This document shows positions 7,033 through 15,427 of a stretch of 22,777 bases of DNA, one piece after another. Below the pieces are notes generated by a model. It was not told where the DNA came from. It was given only the letters and a program-made list of their open reading frames with translations, and searched no databases. The DNA is taken from the NCBI GenBank assembly GCA_000431135.1, contig HF987867.1, positions 5,512-28,288 of the forward strand. The letters run 5' to 3'. Both the position numbers and the translations under genes were made by a program. The DNA is from Clostridium sp. CAG:590. GTDB taxonomy: Bacteria; Bacillota; Clostridia; Lachnospirales; Lachnospiraceae. Numbering within the stretch: the stretch's first letter is position 1; each line of letters begins with the position of its first letter.

Positions 7033-7725
7033 CTATAGCTCCTCACAAAGTGCAAGCAATAACCTCACGGAATGCTCAATTGCCTTTGCTTCAAATGCCG
7101 GATAATCAACTGATGCTGAATCATCCGCCTTGTCAGAAATTGCACGAATGATCAAAAACGGAATATCGTTCAGGTATGCCGCATGTGCAATTGCCGCACC
7201 TTCCATCTCTGTACAATATCCTGCAAAATTCTCAATCAGCCACTCCTTCTTCTGCTTATCGGAAATAAATTGATCTCCGCTTACCACTCTTCCTTCAAAT
7301 ACCGTTACATCCGGATTTACCTTTTCGCAAATCTCCTTCGCAGTCTCCCGTAGCTGTTCATCCGCCTTAAAAGATAATGTATCCATTCTCGGGATCTGAC
7401 CTACCGGATAGCCAAATGCCATTGCATCCATGTCGTGTTCTAACGCATCCGTTGACAAAACAATATCTCCGATATTAATGTCTGCATTCAACGAACCGGC
7501 AATTCCTGTGTTGATCACAGCATCTACATGATATATATCTGCAAGGATCTGCGTGCACATTGCAGCATTTACCTTTCCAATTCCTGAACGAACCACCACA
7601 ACCGGATGTCCTTTTACTGTTCCTTTTAAGAATTCCATAGAGGCTATCTGTTTAGTCTCTACGTCCTCCATCTGTTCTTTGACCTTTGCAACTTCTTCGT
7701 CCATTGCTCCTATAATTCCAAGCAT
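7033..7725 (-). CDS. mtnN: 5'-methylthioadenosine/S-adenosylhomocysteine nucleosidase (Pfs)
   Basis: This 230-residue cytosolic nucleosidase removes adenine from S-adenosylhomocysteine, methylthioadenosine and 5'-deoxyadenosine. It relieves SAH inhibition of methyltransferases and supplies S-ribosylhomocysteine to LuxS. The N-terminal GIIGAMDEEV carries the catalytic Glu (Glu11), EMEGAA (173-178) binds the ribose (Glu175), and ISDKADDS carries the catalytic Asp198. TGIAGSL and VVSGDQFI are also standard. The ATG immediately follows the kinase stop (TAG-ATG), with a GGAAGGAA ribosome binding site inside the end of the kinase gene, so the two are translationally linked. A sensor kinase directly fused in an operon to mtnN-luxS is uncommon context. 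Confidence 0.97.
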   Translation of the reverse strand: MLGIIGAMDEEVAKVKEQMEDVETKQIASMEFLKGTVKGHPVVVVRSGIGKVNAAMCTQILADIYHVDAVINTGIAGSLNADINIGDIVLSTDALEHDMDAMAFGYPVGQIPRMDTLSFKADEQLRETAKEICEKVNPDVTVFEGRVVSGDQFISDKQKKEWLIENFAGYCTEMEGAAIAHAAYLNDIPFLIIRAISDKADDSASVDYPAFEAKAIEHSVRLLLALCEEL

Positions 7726-9120
7726 CTATTCATTCCTTCCTTCCATAAGCGGTATCACAAGTTTTACCGTGAACTCGCCTTCTACTTCATAACTCTTAAA
7801 CTCTCCATGCTGCAACCGCATGATCCGCTCACAGGTGATCAATCCGATATTGGTGCTCTCATGTTTGTCCAGATTCTCTTTTACCTTATTCCGAATCCTT
7901 AGAACCAGATAATTCTGTTCTTTATTGGCTATAATCTCGATTGGAGCTGCCTTATCTGCATATTTATTCAGGTTAGACAAAATGTTATTCAATACACGCT
8001 GCATATATCTGACATGAATCAGACAAACTTCTCCTTCTTCAATATGATTATGTGCAACAATCTGATATCCTTCCTCTTCCAGGCTTAAAAACTGATTCTC
8101 GATCAGATCCATCACCAGACCATATGCAGAACCGGCCTCCACGTCCACTTCGTGCCGGTCTTCTCCATAGATCAAAAAATATTCAAACAATTCGTCAGAA
8201 AGATCCTTGATCTCTTTTGTCTTGTCAAGCGACAATTGGAGGAATCGTTTCCGTTGTTCCGGGCTCTTCTCGTGATCCATATTCAGAATCTCAAGGTATC
8301 CGGTCAATGTCGTCAGCGGCGTTCGCAGATCATGTGACATTGCCGTTACCAGATCCTTGTTTGCCTGCTGCATTTTCTTCTCTTTATCCTGTTTCTCAAT
8401 AATTGAAAGACGCATCTGCTCGATTCCCCTTGCAAGGTTACCGATCTCATCCTCACCTTTGATCGTGATCGGATATTCCAGATTACCGCCTTCCAATATC
8501 TGTAATTCCTTCTCAATCTGGTTGATATAACTGAATTTGACTTTTAATAATTTGGCTAAAATAATGATAAAAATGCATACTGCCAAGCCAACGAAAAAGA
8601 TCCACAAGTAATTGTTATATTTCCAATAATCATAACAGAACATATCTACGCTTGCCGTTGATCCATCCGTCAACACCAGCGTATACAGTTTATCAGAGTC
8701 GATCAACTCATCATTCGTCTTAGGCTCTTGTTCTGTATGGGAATCCTGCAACTCTGCACTTTCTGTCTCCTCATCACTAACGCGTACCGTCTCCGTATAC
8801 GAATAATCCGAATTAAATATCACCCGGTTATTCTGGTAGATTGCAACGTACACATAAGAATTATCTTCTGTCCAATCGTTAAGCTCATCAATATTGGCTA
8901 CCCCAATTCGCTTCGTTGTAACAAAGTCCTGCAGATCTTCCATATAACGATACTGATATGTTTTATTTACTTCCTCATTATTGAATATCCTCTCAATCGC
9001 TTTATTCCCTAGCTGAACAAGTAAATATCCGCACCCAAACGCAATGGCAGCAGAAAAAACAATCGCACCAAGCAGATACCACATCAATCGGTTCTTGAAG
9101 GAATTTTCTGTTTTAGACAA
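7726..9120 (-). CDS. Sensor histidine kinase (HAMP, HisKA, HATPase_c) of the luxS-linked two-component system
   Basis: I start at TTG 9118-9120, which has GAAGGGG 8 nt upstream and overlaps the regulator stop as TTGTCTAA. A longer GTG start at 9162 has a weak ribosome binding site. Numbering from TTG gives 464 residues: TM helix about 13-37, an extracytoplasmic sensor region about 38-169 rich in acidic residues, TM helix about 170-193, HAMP about 195-245, HisKA with the phospho-acceptor His263 (MSHDLRTPL), then HATPase_c. The N-box (NNILSNLNKYAD) is present. The G1 DxG motif is not recognisable (IRNKVKEN), and G2 is a short NIGL. Such streamlined ATP lids occur in a subset of Firmicute kinases, so loss of activity is not implied. 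The stimulus is unknown. Confidence 0.88.
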   Translation of the reverse strand: MSKTENSFKNRLMWYLLGAIVFSAAIAFGCGYLLVQLGNKAIERIFNNEEVNKTYQYRYMEDLQDFVTTKRIGVANIDELNDWTEDNSYVYVAIYQNNRVIFNSDYSYTETVRVSDEETESAELQDSHTEQEPKTNDELIDSDKLYTLVLTDGSTASVDMFCYDYWKYNNYLWIFFVGLAVCIFIIILAKLLKVKFSYINQIEKELQILEGGNLEYPITIKGEDEIGNLARGIEQMRLSIIEKQDKEKKMQQANKDLVTAMSHDLRTPLTTLTGYLEILNMDHEKSPEQRKRFLQLSLDKTKEIKDLSDELFEYFLIYGEDRHEVDVEAGSAYGLVMDLIENQFLSLEEEGYQIVAHNHIEEGEVCLIHVRYMQRVLNNILSNLNKYADKAAPIEIIANKEQNYLVLRIRNKVKENLDKHESTNIGLITCERIMRLQHGEFKSYEVEGEFTVKLVIPLMEGRNE

Positions 9121-9805
9121 TTCGATATCCCCTTCCCCATATGTTGTGCAGATATTTTGCACTCGGTCCTGTATCGCCTAACTTCTTGCGTATATTTCGT
9201 ATATGAACCATAACTGTATTCGTAGAATTCGGCATGTATACCTCTTCCCATACAGCTTCATAAATCTCTTTCGCTGTAAAGATATGATTACGGTTAGATG
9301 CTAATAATAGCAAGATCCGATATTCAATCTCCGTCAAAGGAATCTCTTCCCCATCCCTGATTACCTGCTGCAGATCCGTATCCAAAATGATATCCTGAAT
9401 AATAATCTGGGAATGTTTCCGATTTCCCTCTCTATCCATATGTGGGCGCTTCAAAAGCGCTTTCACACGAAGCAATAATTCTGTACAGGAAAATGGTTTG
9501 GTCAAATAATCATCACCGCCTGCCTCAAAGCCCTCGATCAGATCAGACTCCGCAGATTTTGCGGTCAAAAACAATACAGGAACTTCTGCCTGTTCTCTGA
9601 TCTTAGCACAAGCATCTATTCCGTTACATTTCGGCATCATAATATCCAATATGACCAATGCAATATCCGGACTGAACTTAGCAACCGCTTCTTCACCATT
9701 CACTGCTAACACAACCTCAAACCCTGCATCCTCTAACACGATCCGCAAGACTTCCCGTATGTCTTTTGCATCATCTGCAACTAATACTTTCTGTTTCTCT
9801 TCCAT
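9113..9805 (-). CDS. OmpR/PhoB-family response regulator of the luxS-linked two-component system
   Basis: Receiver plus winged-helix DNA-binding protein, about 230 residues from the ATG at 9805. An in-frame ATG at 9835 adds ten residues but has a poor ribosome binding site. The receiver shows the acidic pair D11/D12, phospho-acceptor D54 (LDIMMPKCNG), T81 and K103 (LTKPFS). The Trans_reg_C domain runs from about 130 to the end, with LTEIEYRILLLLASN, STNTVMVHIRNIRKKLG and WGRGYRIV. It overlaps the kinase by 8 nt. A 106-nt gap separates it from the upstream sigma-like gene. That gap contains TATACT (9853-9858) and TATTAT elements without a good -35, which would fit an activator-dependent, perhaps autoregulated, promoter. 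It probably controls the kinase-mtnN-luxS-yibE/F run. Confidence 0.93.
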   Translation of the reverse strand: MEEKQKVLVADDAKDIREVLRIVLEDAGFEVVLAVNGEEAVAKFSPDIALVILDIMMPKCNGIDACAKIREQAEVPVLFLTAKSAESDLIEGFEAGGDDYLTKPFSCTELLLRVKALLKRPHMDREGNRKHSQIIIQDIILDTDLQQVIRDGEEIPLTEIEYRILLLLASNRNHIFTAKEIYEAVWEEVYMPNSTNTVMVHIRNIRKKLGDTGPSAKYLHNIWGRGYRIV

Positions 9806-9911
9806 TCCATCCACGCCTTTCTCCACGCTTACCATCCATCTTAATCGGCATTAGTATATCAGATAATATAAGAAAAACCCATTCATACTCCGAAGATTTA
9901 AGAATTCTTTA

Positions 9912-10649
9912 TTATTTGTTATTCCGCTTGATCAGATCCTCTAACTCTTGCAGTTCTTCCTCGTCCATCTTTGTATATGCAGCCAGCTCTGCGATTGTCG
10001 GTTCGGTACCATTTTCTTCAGCCAATAACTTCTTTGCCTCATGAACAAGACTGAGTTTTCCCACTAATGTACTCTCCTGCTCCCTTTCGTTACTCATCTT
10101 AGAAGCATACGCTACAATCGCCTGTTCAATTGCATTCTCCAATTCCTGCTCGACATCATAAGACTGTCTGCATCCGCATAACTCACTTAACTTGAGAAAT
10201 AGCGCTACATTTCCCTCCTGCACAAGATCTTCCACCAGCAATTTCGGTTCTATATATTTATCTGCAATCTTTAATACATTACGCAATGAAAACATGGAGA
10301 TCGGCTCGATTGCTTTTTCATCTCCAGCCAGTAATGCTTTGTAAAATGTGATTCTTTCTTCTTCGTTATATTCCGGAATTCCTGCAAGATCTTCTAAATA
10401 CATCTGATATACTTTGGATTCTACAGGTATCTCACTCTCCGATTCCGTCTGTCCGCCATCTGTCGTCTCCTCTTCCGCCTGGTTCTCCACATTATTCAAA
10501 TAATCCATTACCATATTCTTCTGTGCATCACTCAGTTCCATATCCTTAAAATAGCCAAGAATCTCTTCCTCTGTCATTGGCGTTTCTGCCGTTCTCATAA
10601 TCTCCGCAACACTCTGTAATGTCTCCATAAATGCCTGCTGATCTATCAT
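9912..10649 (-). CDS. Sigma-70-like protein lacking promoter-recognition regions
   Basis: The 245-residue protein resembles only parts of a primary sigma factor. Residues 1-52 look like region 1.1 (MTEEEILGYFKDMELSDAQ). Residues 53-78 are an acidic linker. Residues 79-160 match region 1.2 to 2.2 (VYQMYLEDLAGIPEYNEEER, then LLVEDLVQEGNVALFLKL), which in sigma factors binds the polymerase beta' clamp. The following YKFSTYATWWIRQAI-type region 2.3/2.4 that reads the -10 box is missing, replaced by DVEQELENAIEQAIVAYASK. A region 3.0/3.1-like segment (200-240, LVHEAKKLLAEENGTEPTIAELAAYTKMDEE) ends the protein, and region 4 is absent. It could bind RNA polymerase core without recognising promoters. 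AGGAGG lies 7 nt before the ATG. The gene lies 61 nt after a methyltransferase gene. It is acidic and intact, so not an obvious pseudogene. Confidence 0.7.
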   Translation of the reverse strand: MIDQQAFMETLQSVAEIMRTAETPMTEEEILGYFKDMELSDAQKNMVMDYLNNVENQAEEETTDGGQTESESEIPVESKVYQMYLEDLAGIPEYNEEERITFYKALLAGDEKAIEPISMFSLRNVLKIADKYIEPKLLVEDLVQEGNVALFLKLSELCGCRQSYDVEQELENAIEQAIVAYASKMSNEREQESTLVGKLSLVHEAKKLLAEENGTEPTIAELAAYTKMDEEELQELEDLIKRNNK

Positions 10650-10710
10650 AATCTGTCCTCCTGCTCATATCATCACAATATCCAAACCATACTATTTAAT
10701 ATAGTCAGAT

Positions 10711-11499
10711 TTATTCCACTTTTCGCAATATATCCACTGTATGCGCACCGGCTCCTATCAAATCTGCCCGCTCACAGGTTGCCAGATGATATTGGATAAA
10801 TAACGAAAACGTCTCTTCGTCCATTGCATTTAATACCGGTCTCATATAGTTAGCCGGACCATCCGGTGATATGATCTGTATCCGTTTTAGTCCCGCTGCC
10901 TCATTCAATGCATCAATATCCTCTATCCGCACATAATCATACAGATCCTTCGCCTCTGCACTCGAATGAAAATCTTCCGTCAATCGGTCTTTTTGTAAGC
11001 ACTCCCGAATGTGTCCTTCTTTGAATGCATAGGTCAGCACACAATATTCATTCATGCAATATGCCACCAAAATGATTCCGTTCGGTTTTGTTACCCTTTT
11101 TGCCTCCGCAAGGGCTTTCTGCTTATCTTCCTCCGTGTATAAATGATACATCGGACCAAACAATAATGTCATGTCAAAACTTTCATCCGCAAAACGCTTT
11201 AAATTCAATGCATTGCCCTGATATGCTTTTACGCTGCTGTTTTTGGATTTCAGAATACCCAGATTATATTTTACCAGTTCGACCGCCGTCACATCATAAC
11301 CTTCCTGCGCCAATGCAACACTGTATCTTCCTGTTCCTGCTCCGATATCCAAAATAGCTGCCTGCGGCATATCTTCCAGATATTTGTGAATATATTTCAT
11401 TGTTGTAATATACTCTACCTGTCCATGCCTGCTCGACAGCCTCTTCTCTTCATTAAACTTATTGTAATATTGTTCCAGCTCGGTCATCTGTTTTGCCAT
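10711..11499 (-). CDS. Class I SAM-dependent methyltransferase, substrate unknown
   Basis: The 262-residue cytosolic Rossmann-fold methyltransferase carries motif I ILDIGAGTGRYS (49-60), the acidic end of strand 2 in VTAVELV (70-76), a motif with YQGNALNLKRF for adenine binding, and FDMTLLFGPMYHL as motif IV, followed by the usual AEAKRVTKPNGIIL strand. The C-terminal half has no diagnostic substrate domain. Upstream in-frame extension is blocked by a stop (TGA), so the ATG at 11499 is the longest start. Its ribosome binding site is weak: GGAAGGG is 14 nt away, with a GGA close to the start. It begins the minus-strand run leading to mtnN, whose product removes the SAH that methyltransferases make; this link is suggestive only. 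A perfect palindrome GGGATATCCC lies upstream at 11532-11541. Confidence 0.85.
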   Translation of the reverse strand: MAKQMTELEQYYNKFNEEKRLSSRHGQVEYITTMKYIHKYLEDMPQAAILDIGAGTGRYSVALAQEGYDVTAVELVKYNLGILKSKNSSVKAYQGNALNLKRFADESFDMTLLFGPMYHLYTEEDKQKALAEAKRVTKPNGIILVAYCMNEYCVLTYAFKEGHIRECLQKDRLTEDFHSSAEAKDLYDYVRIEDIDALNEAAGLKRIQIISPDGPANYMRPVLNAMDEETFSLFIQYHLATCERADLIGAGAHTVDILRKVE

Positions 11500-11594
11500 A
11501 TTCCGTCACAATGCCCTTCCTATCTTCTATTGGGATATCCCCCTGCAATCACACATCATTTTCTAAGCACTAACTATATCATATTTTGTAGAAT

Positions 11595-12632
11595 TTATCT
11601 AGAGATAACCGGAAATCCAATACGAATTATAAAGCTCTCCCCCACCTTTGACTCGATGTCTACGCACAGGGACAGATCCTTTGCCATCTGTGCAACAAGA
11701 TACAGCCCCATTCCCGTTGCTTTTGCCTGTCCCATTACCGTCTTTCCTGTAAAACCCTTATCCGGTAAAAACGGAATTTCTGCCTCCTCCGCACCAAGTC
11801 CGTTGTCCTTTATCTGCAACCAGATCCTATTCTCCTCCACAACAGTCGTCATCTCAATGTAAGAGGTTTCTTTTCCCGCATCCTTATATTTACAAGCATT
11901 GTTAAGAATCTGTTCCAGCATAAAATGCAGACCCTTACGATCTGTCAGCACCTGTTCTTTCCCAACCTGTACCCTCCATTCAATGCTCTGTGCGTCTACA
12001 TATTCTGTATACTCCTCCACCACATCCTCACATACTTCCTCAAGCGATACCATTTCCATAACATAATCCTTGTGTACCGCTTTCAGTCTGGCATAATATA
12101 GCATCTGCGTTACGTAATCCTGCATCCTGCGGTTCGTATAATTCATCTTCTCATATACCGGTGCAGACATATCTTCCCTGCGGTTCTCCAATACCAATGT
12201 CATTAAGGAAAGTGGAATCTTAATCTCATGTGCCCAGGCTTCTATATAATCCTCATATTCCTTCTGTTCCTGCAGCGACTGTTTTTGCTGTTGTTCCAAT
12301 TCCAGAATCCGGTCATATGCTAATTCATAGACTCTGCTCTGCTCCTCCGTCATCTGTTGCCAATAAAGCACTTCATCCGCAACAGTATCCGGGCAATCCG
12401 ACAGATTAGAAAATATCTCCCACAACCGTTGCTGTCGTTGTTTCTCTTTCCGGATACTAAGTATAGACCCCAGCACAAATAACAGGACGGAAAGCCCTAA
12501 AAATAACAGAAACAATACTCCAAATGATCTTGCATCCATTAACCACAAAAAGCCGCCGGTAAATAAATCCATTACCAGCAGCACAATTAAAAATATCCCA
12601 TATTCCCGACACCATTTCCACCAATTCTTCAC
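11595..12632 (-). CDS. BceS-type intramembrane-sensing histidine kinase
   Basis: The 345-residue kinase has two closely spaced membrane helices (about 12-32 and 38-60) and almost no extracytoplasmic loop, the hallmark of BceS/BraS-like kinases. These sense antimicrobial peptides through their partner ABC transporter. The DHp helix carries the phospho-acceptor His135 (AWAHEIKIPLSLM). The HATPase_c domain has an N-box (LEQILNNACKYKD), an intact DNGLGAEE G1 box and GMGLYLVAQMA G2 box. It starts at GTG 12632, 4 nt after the regulator stop, with GGTGAT as ribosome binding site, so translation is coupled. It is the last gene of the ATPase-permease-regulator-kinase cluster; 95 nt separate it from the methyltransferase gene, with no strong terminator seen. 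Confidence 0.93.
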   Translation of the reverse strand: MKNWWKWCREYGIFLIVLLVMDLFTGGFLWLMDARSFGVLFLLFLGLSVLLFVLGSILSIRKEKQRQQRLWEIFSNLSDCPDTVADEVLYWQQMTEEQSRVYELAYDRILELEQQQKQSLQEQKEYEDYIEAWAHEIKIPLSLMTLVLENRREDMSAPVYEKMNYTNRRMQDYVTQMLYYARLKAVHKDYVMEMVSLEEVCEDVVEEYTEYVDAQSIEWRVQVGKEQVLTDRKGLHFMLEQILNNACKYKDAGKETSYIEMTTVVEENRIWLQIKDNGLGAEEAEIPFLPDKGFTGKTVMGQAKATGMGLYLVAQMAKDLSLCVDIESKVGESFIIRIGFPVISR

Positions 12633-12636
12633 ACGA

Positions 12637-13302
12637 TCACCACTCTATCTGATATCCCTGACCCCGAACCGTCACAATCCGGCTCTCAACCGATAACTTT
12701 GTCAACGTCTTACGCAATCTCGTCATTGCAACCTGCAGGGCATTCTCGTCAATATATTCTTCCGTTCCCCATAATGCCTGAAATAACTGTTGTTTACTCA
12801 CAAGACTACCCGGATGCAGCAATAACTGTTCTAAGATTGTTGCCTCCTGTTCCGTCAACCGGACTACTTCCTCACCCACATATAAAGTATCGGTCTGGCG
12901 GTCTAAGGAAAGACCGCCACCTTCTAACCGATTCTGTTGCCGATCGATTCGTTTTTCCAGATTACGGATTCGGGCAAGCAGACGATCTCCATGACACGGC
13001 TTAGTCAGGAATTCATCCGCTCCAATCTCCAACGCCTGTAATTCATCCTTCAACTGATCTCTGGATGTCAGTACAAGTACACTAATTGAAGATTTTGTTT
13101 TCAATTCCTTACACACTGCATACCCATTCTTCCCCGGCAGATTCAGATCCAGCAAAACCAGATCCGGTGCCTGATTCCGGATTACTTCCACCGTTTTAGA
13201 AAAATCCGTCACCACATCCACCTCATAACCTGCCTGTTCTAACCGATACTGTAATTCTTCCCTCATGAAATTGTCGTCCTCTACTACTGTAATCCGTCTC
13301 AT
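12637..13302 (-). CDS. BceR-type OmpR-family response regulator
   Basis: This 221-residue receiver/winged-helix regulator has D9/D10, phospho-acceptor D52 (LLDLNLPGKNG), T/S79-80 and K101 (FLTKPC). The Trans_reg_C domain covers about 125-221 (LTEQEATILEQLLLHPG, ENALQVAMTRLRKTL, VRGQGYQIEW). It is the cognate regulator of the neighbouring BceS-type kinase and would activate the transporter genes. Its likely operator is the dyad at 16252-16268. The start has AGGAAG 7 nt upstream, overlapping the end of the permease gene, and the stop is 4 nt before the kinase GTG. Confidence 0.94.
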   Translation of the reverse strand: MRRITVVEDDNFMREELQYRLEQAGYEVDVVTDFSKTVEVIRNQAPDLVLLDLNLPGKNGYAVCKELKTKSSISVLVLTSRDQLKDELQALEIGADEFLTKPCHGDRLLARIRNLEKRIDRQQNRLEGGGLSLDRQTDTLYVGEEVVRLTEQEATILEQLLLHPGSLVSKQQLFQALWGTEEYIDENALQVAMTRLRKTLTKLSVESRIVTVRGQGYQIEW

Positions 13303-13312
13303 TGTATTCTTC

Positions 13313-15427
13313 CTAACAATCTTCTCTTACAACATCCATCATCTGATTAATATTCTGCCGGCTTAGCTTCACCACCTGCCGCATATAGATACATTCTACC
13401 ACAATCAATACCAAAATGACAGCTCCGGCAATTCCCATCAACCATGCCGTTTTCCCTATCAATATACTTGGCAGCATCGTCTTTAACAGCACACGGGTAC
13501 CCACAATACTGCTTATCACGGCAAGCCCAACAGGCATTGCAAAATACCAATGAATCTGAGATCTGGCTGACCGGCATAAATGCTCATACCGGCTGCCTAG
13601 ACGGATCAATGTGCGGTAACGGCTTCGTGTCCGTTTCTCCTGCATTAAAAATTGCAGGCTGATCACTGTATTAGCGATCAATAAGAAGATAAATGCAAAA
13701 TAGATTGTCAGATAACTTGCTGCAACAATATAGAATACCTGTCTTCCGATATTCTGCAGATAATTCTCGTAATCAATTCCCTTTGTATCGAATAGCGTAT
13801 TGCCAATCCGTATCGCCTGCATTAATCCATTCTTCTCAATCAGATCTTTGCACAGATATGCATTCCAATAGGTTGTCTCATTCTTCTTATCTGCATAGCT
13901 TTCATACAATGCATCCGGCACTACCCAGCCATAACCGATCGTAATGCTCCGATCCACCACAATATCATCCGAACAGATCGTATCTATGAATTCGTATCGG
14001 CTTCCATTAATCGTAATATACGGCTTCTGTTCCACAATCTTCTGATATATGGCTGACACATCATCCTGCATGAATTCCGGATCCGTATATAATGCAATAT
14101 GATCGTCCCGGAGGGATAATGTTTCCTTTCCTTTTGCTTTCTGCAACGCATTCCAGTCGGATAACCGGATCATGTACGGTTCTGACAGATAACCCGATCC
14201 TCCTGTAAATATTCCATAATAAAAGGAAGTATTTTCAAAGTCTGCCCAATCTTGCTCACTTAAGTTTTCCGCACATTCCTGCAGATTCAATCCATCATAC
14301 ACGACCGTCTTCCTTTTCTCATCTGACTGATAACGTACACTTGGCAAAACACTCACAGGCACCGGAACCCACTTTCCAATCACATCCGCAACTGATGTAT
14401 CCTTCTGCAAAGCCAAAATCTCCTTCTCGGAATCCTCATCATAAGCAGCAAAGGTATAATCCATTCCGTGCTCATATTTGTGTGCCTGTGATACGGATAC
14501 GGAAATTCCATACGCCATACAGATAATTGCCATCAGTACCAGCAAGGATGCAATGGTAAGCGACATACATTTTCCAAATACGTTTTCCTGTAACTGCCGG
14601 AAGGTAAATGTGTGTAATACCGGTTTCTTCCTGCATTTGACCAGTATCACCCGCACAAAAAGGCAGATTCCTTTCAACGCCCAATAAGTGCCAAATGTAC
14701 CCAATATAATCACAATCGCCATCCATTTTAACTGATAAAATACAATCTCTGACGTCAGGGCAATTCCATATGCTGCAATCAGGCATCCACATCCAACCAC
14801 AATTCCCAATATTTCTCTGACCCATTTCACATCCTTATAATTCTCTTCTACCTGCTCCCGCATCAAAACGCCCGGCTCTTTTCTGACAATCTTGGCACTC
14901 AAGATCAGATTCGCCACTAATTTAATTACAAAGAATCCAATTGCTGTAACTCCGATTGCTGTAGGTGACAAGGAAAAATGATGACCGATAATTCCCATTC
15001 CGACCAGCTTAGCTGTGATCAGACTGATACACTCTGACAACACAATGGCAATGGGCAATCCACATATCAAGGACACAGCACTCGTATAGAGATCCTCTAT
15101 CATCAACATCCCAAACAATCTTCCCCGCGGCATTCCTAACATCATCAGCATTCCAAACTCGTGATTGTGTCGCTGTAATTGATATCGCTGTGCAAAATAT
15201 ACCATAAAAAAGATCATAAACAGAGAGATTCCATATACACCCTTGATCATAAGGAATAACCGTCCAACTGCATCACTTTCCATTTCTTTCAAAAACATCA
15301 TTACATCCTGTTTCTCCAGAGACAATATTACATAAAAGGCAATGATCACTATCACAAGTGATAAGAAATAAATGCCATTCTCTTTGTAGCTATCTTTTCC
15401 ATTTTTCCGGATTAATTTAAAAAACAT
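13313..15427 (-). CDS. BceB-type ABC transporter permease (FtsX family, large extracellular domain)
   Basis: The roughly 704-residue permease starts at ATG 15427, which has GGAGGGGG 8 nt upstream and overlaps the ATPase stop by 11 nt; a frame extension to 15460 adds eleven residues without a better site. Sequence MFFKLIRKNGKDSYKENGIYFLSL is typical of the family start. About ten membrane helices are seen. A large extracytoplasmic domain of roughly 230 residues (from EHGMDYTFAAYDEDSE to about IGRQVFYIVA) lies before the last three to four helices, as in BceB, where it takes part in peptide-antibiotic sensing. FtsX-like segments flank it. Together with BceA, BceR and BceS homologues it forms a resistance-and-sensing complex for cell-wall-active peptides. 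The specific antibiotic cannot be read from sequence. Confidence 0.93.
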   Translation of the reverse strand: MFFKLIRKNGKDSYKENGIYFLSLVIVIIAFYVILSLEKQDVMMFLKEMESDAVGRLFLMIKGVYGISLFMIFFMVYFAQRYQLQRHNHEFGMLMMLGMPRGRLFGMLMIEDLYTSAVSLICGLPIAIVLSECISLITAKLVGMGIIGHHFSLSPTAIGVTAIGFFVIKLVANLILSAKIVRKEPGVLMREQVEENYKDVKWVREILGIVVGCGCLIAAYGIALTSEIVFYQLKWMAIVIILGTFGTYWALKGICLFVRVILVKCRKKPVLHTFTFRQLQENVFGKCMSLTIASLLVLMAIICMAYGISVSVSQAHKYEHGMDYTFAAYDEDSEKEILALQKDTSVADVIGKWVPVPVSVLPSVRYQSDEKRKTVVYDGLNLQECAENLSEQDWADFENTSFYYGIFTGGSGYLSEPYMIRLSDWNALQKAKGKETLSLRDDHIALYTDPEFMQDDVSAIYQKIVEQKPYITINGSRYEFIDTICSDDIVVDRSITIGYGWVVPDALYESYADKKNETTYWNAYLCKDLIEKNGLMQAIRIGNTLFDTKGIDYENYLQNIGRQVFYIVAASYLTIYFAFIFLLIANTVISLQFLMQEKRTRSRYRTLIRLGSRYEHLCRSARSQIHWYFAMPVGLAVISSIVGTRVLLKTMLPSILIGKTAWLMGIAGAVILVLIVVECIYMRQVVKLSRQNINQMMDVVREDC

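Noticed and set aside
9899..9911. AAGAATTCTT palindrome after the sigma-like gene
   Set aside because: The AT-rich stem has no loop or run of T, so it does not support a terminator.
11532..11541. Perfect palindrome GGGATATCCC upstream of the methyltransferase gene
   Set aside because: Ten bases with no loop and no T tract; not a terminator, and too short to call an operator without comparison.
14472..14825. 117-codon minus-strand frame inside the permease gene
   Set aside because: Out-of-frame shadow within the membrane region of the BceB-type permease.
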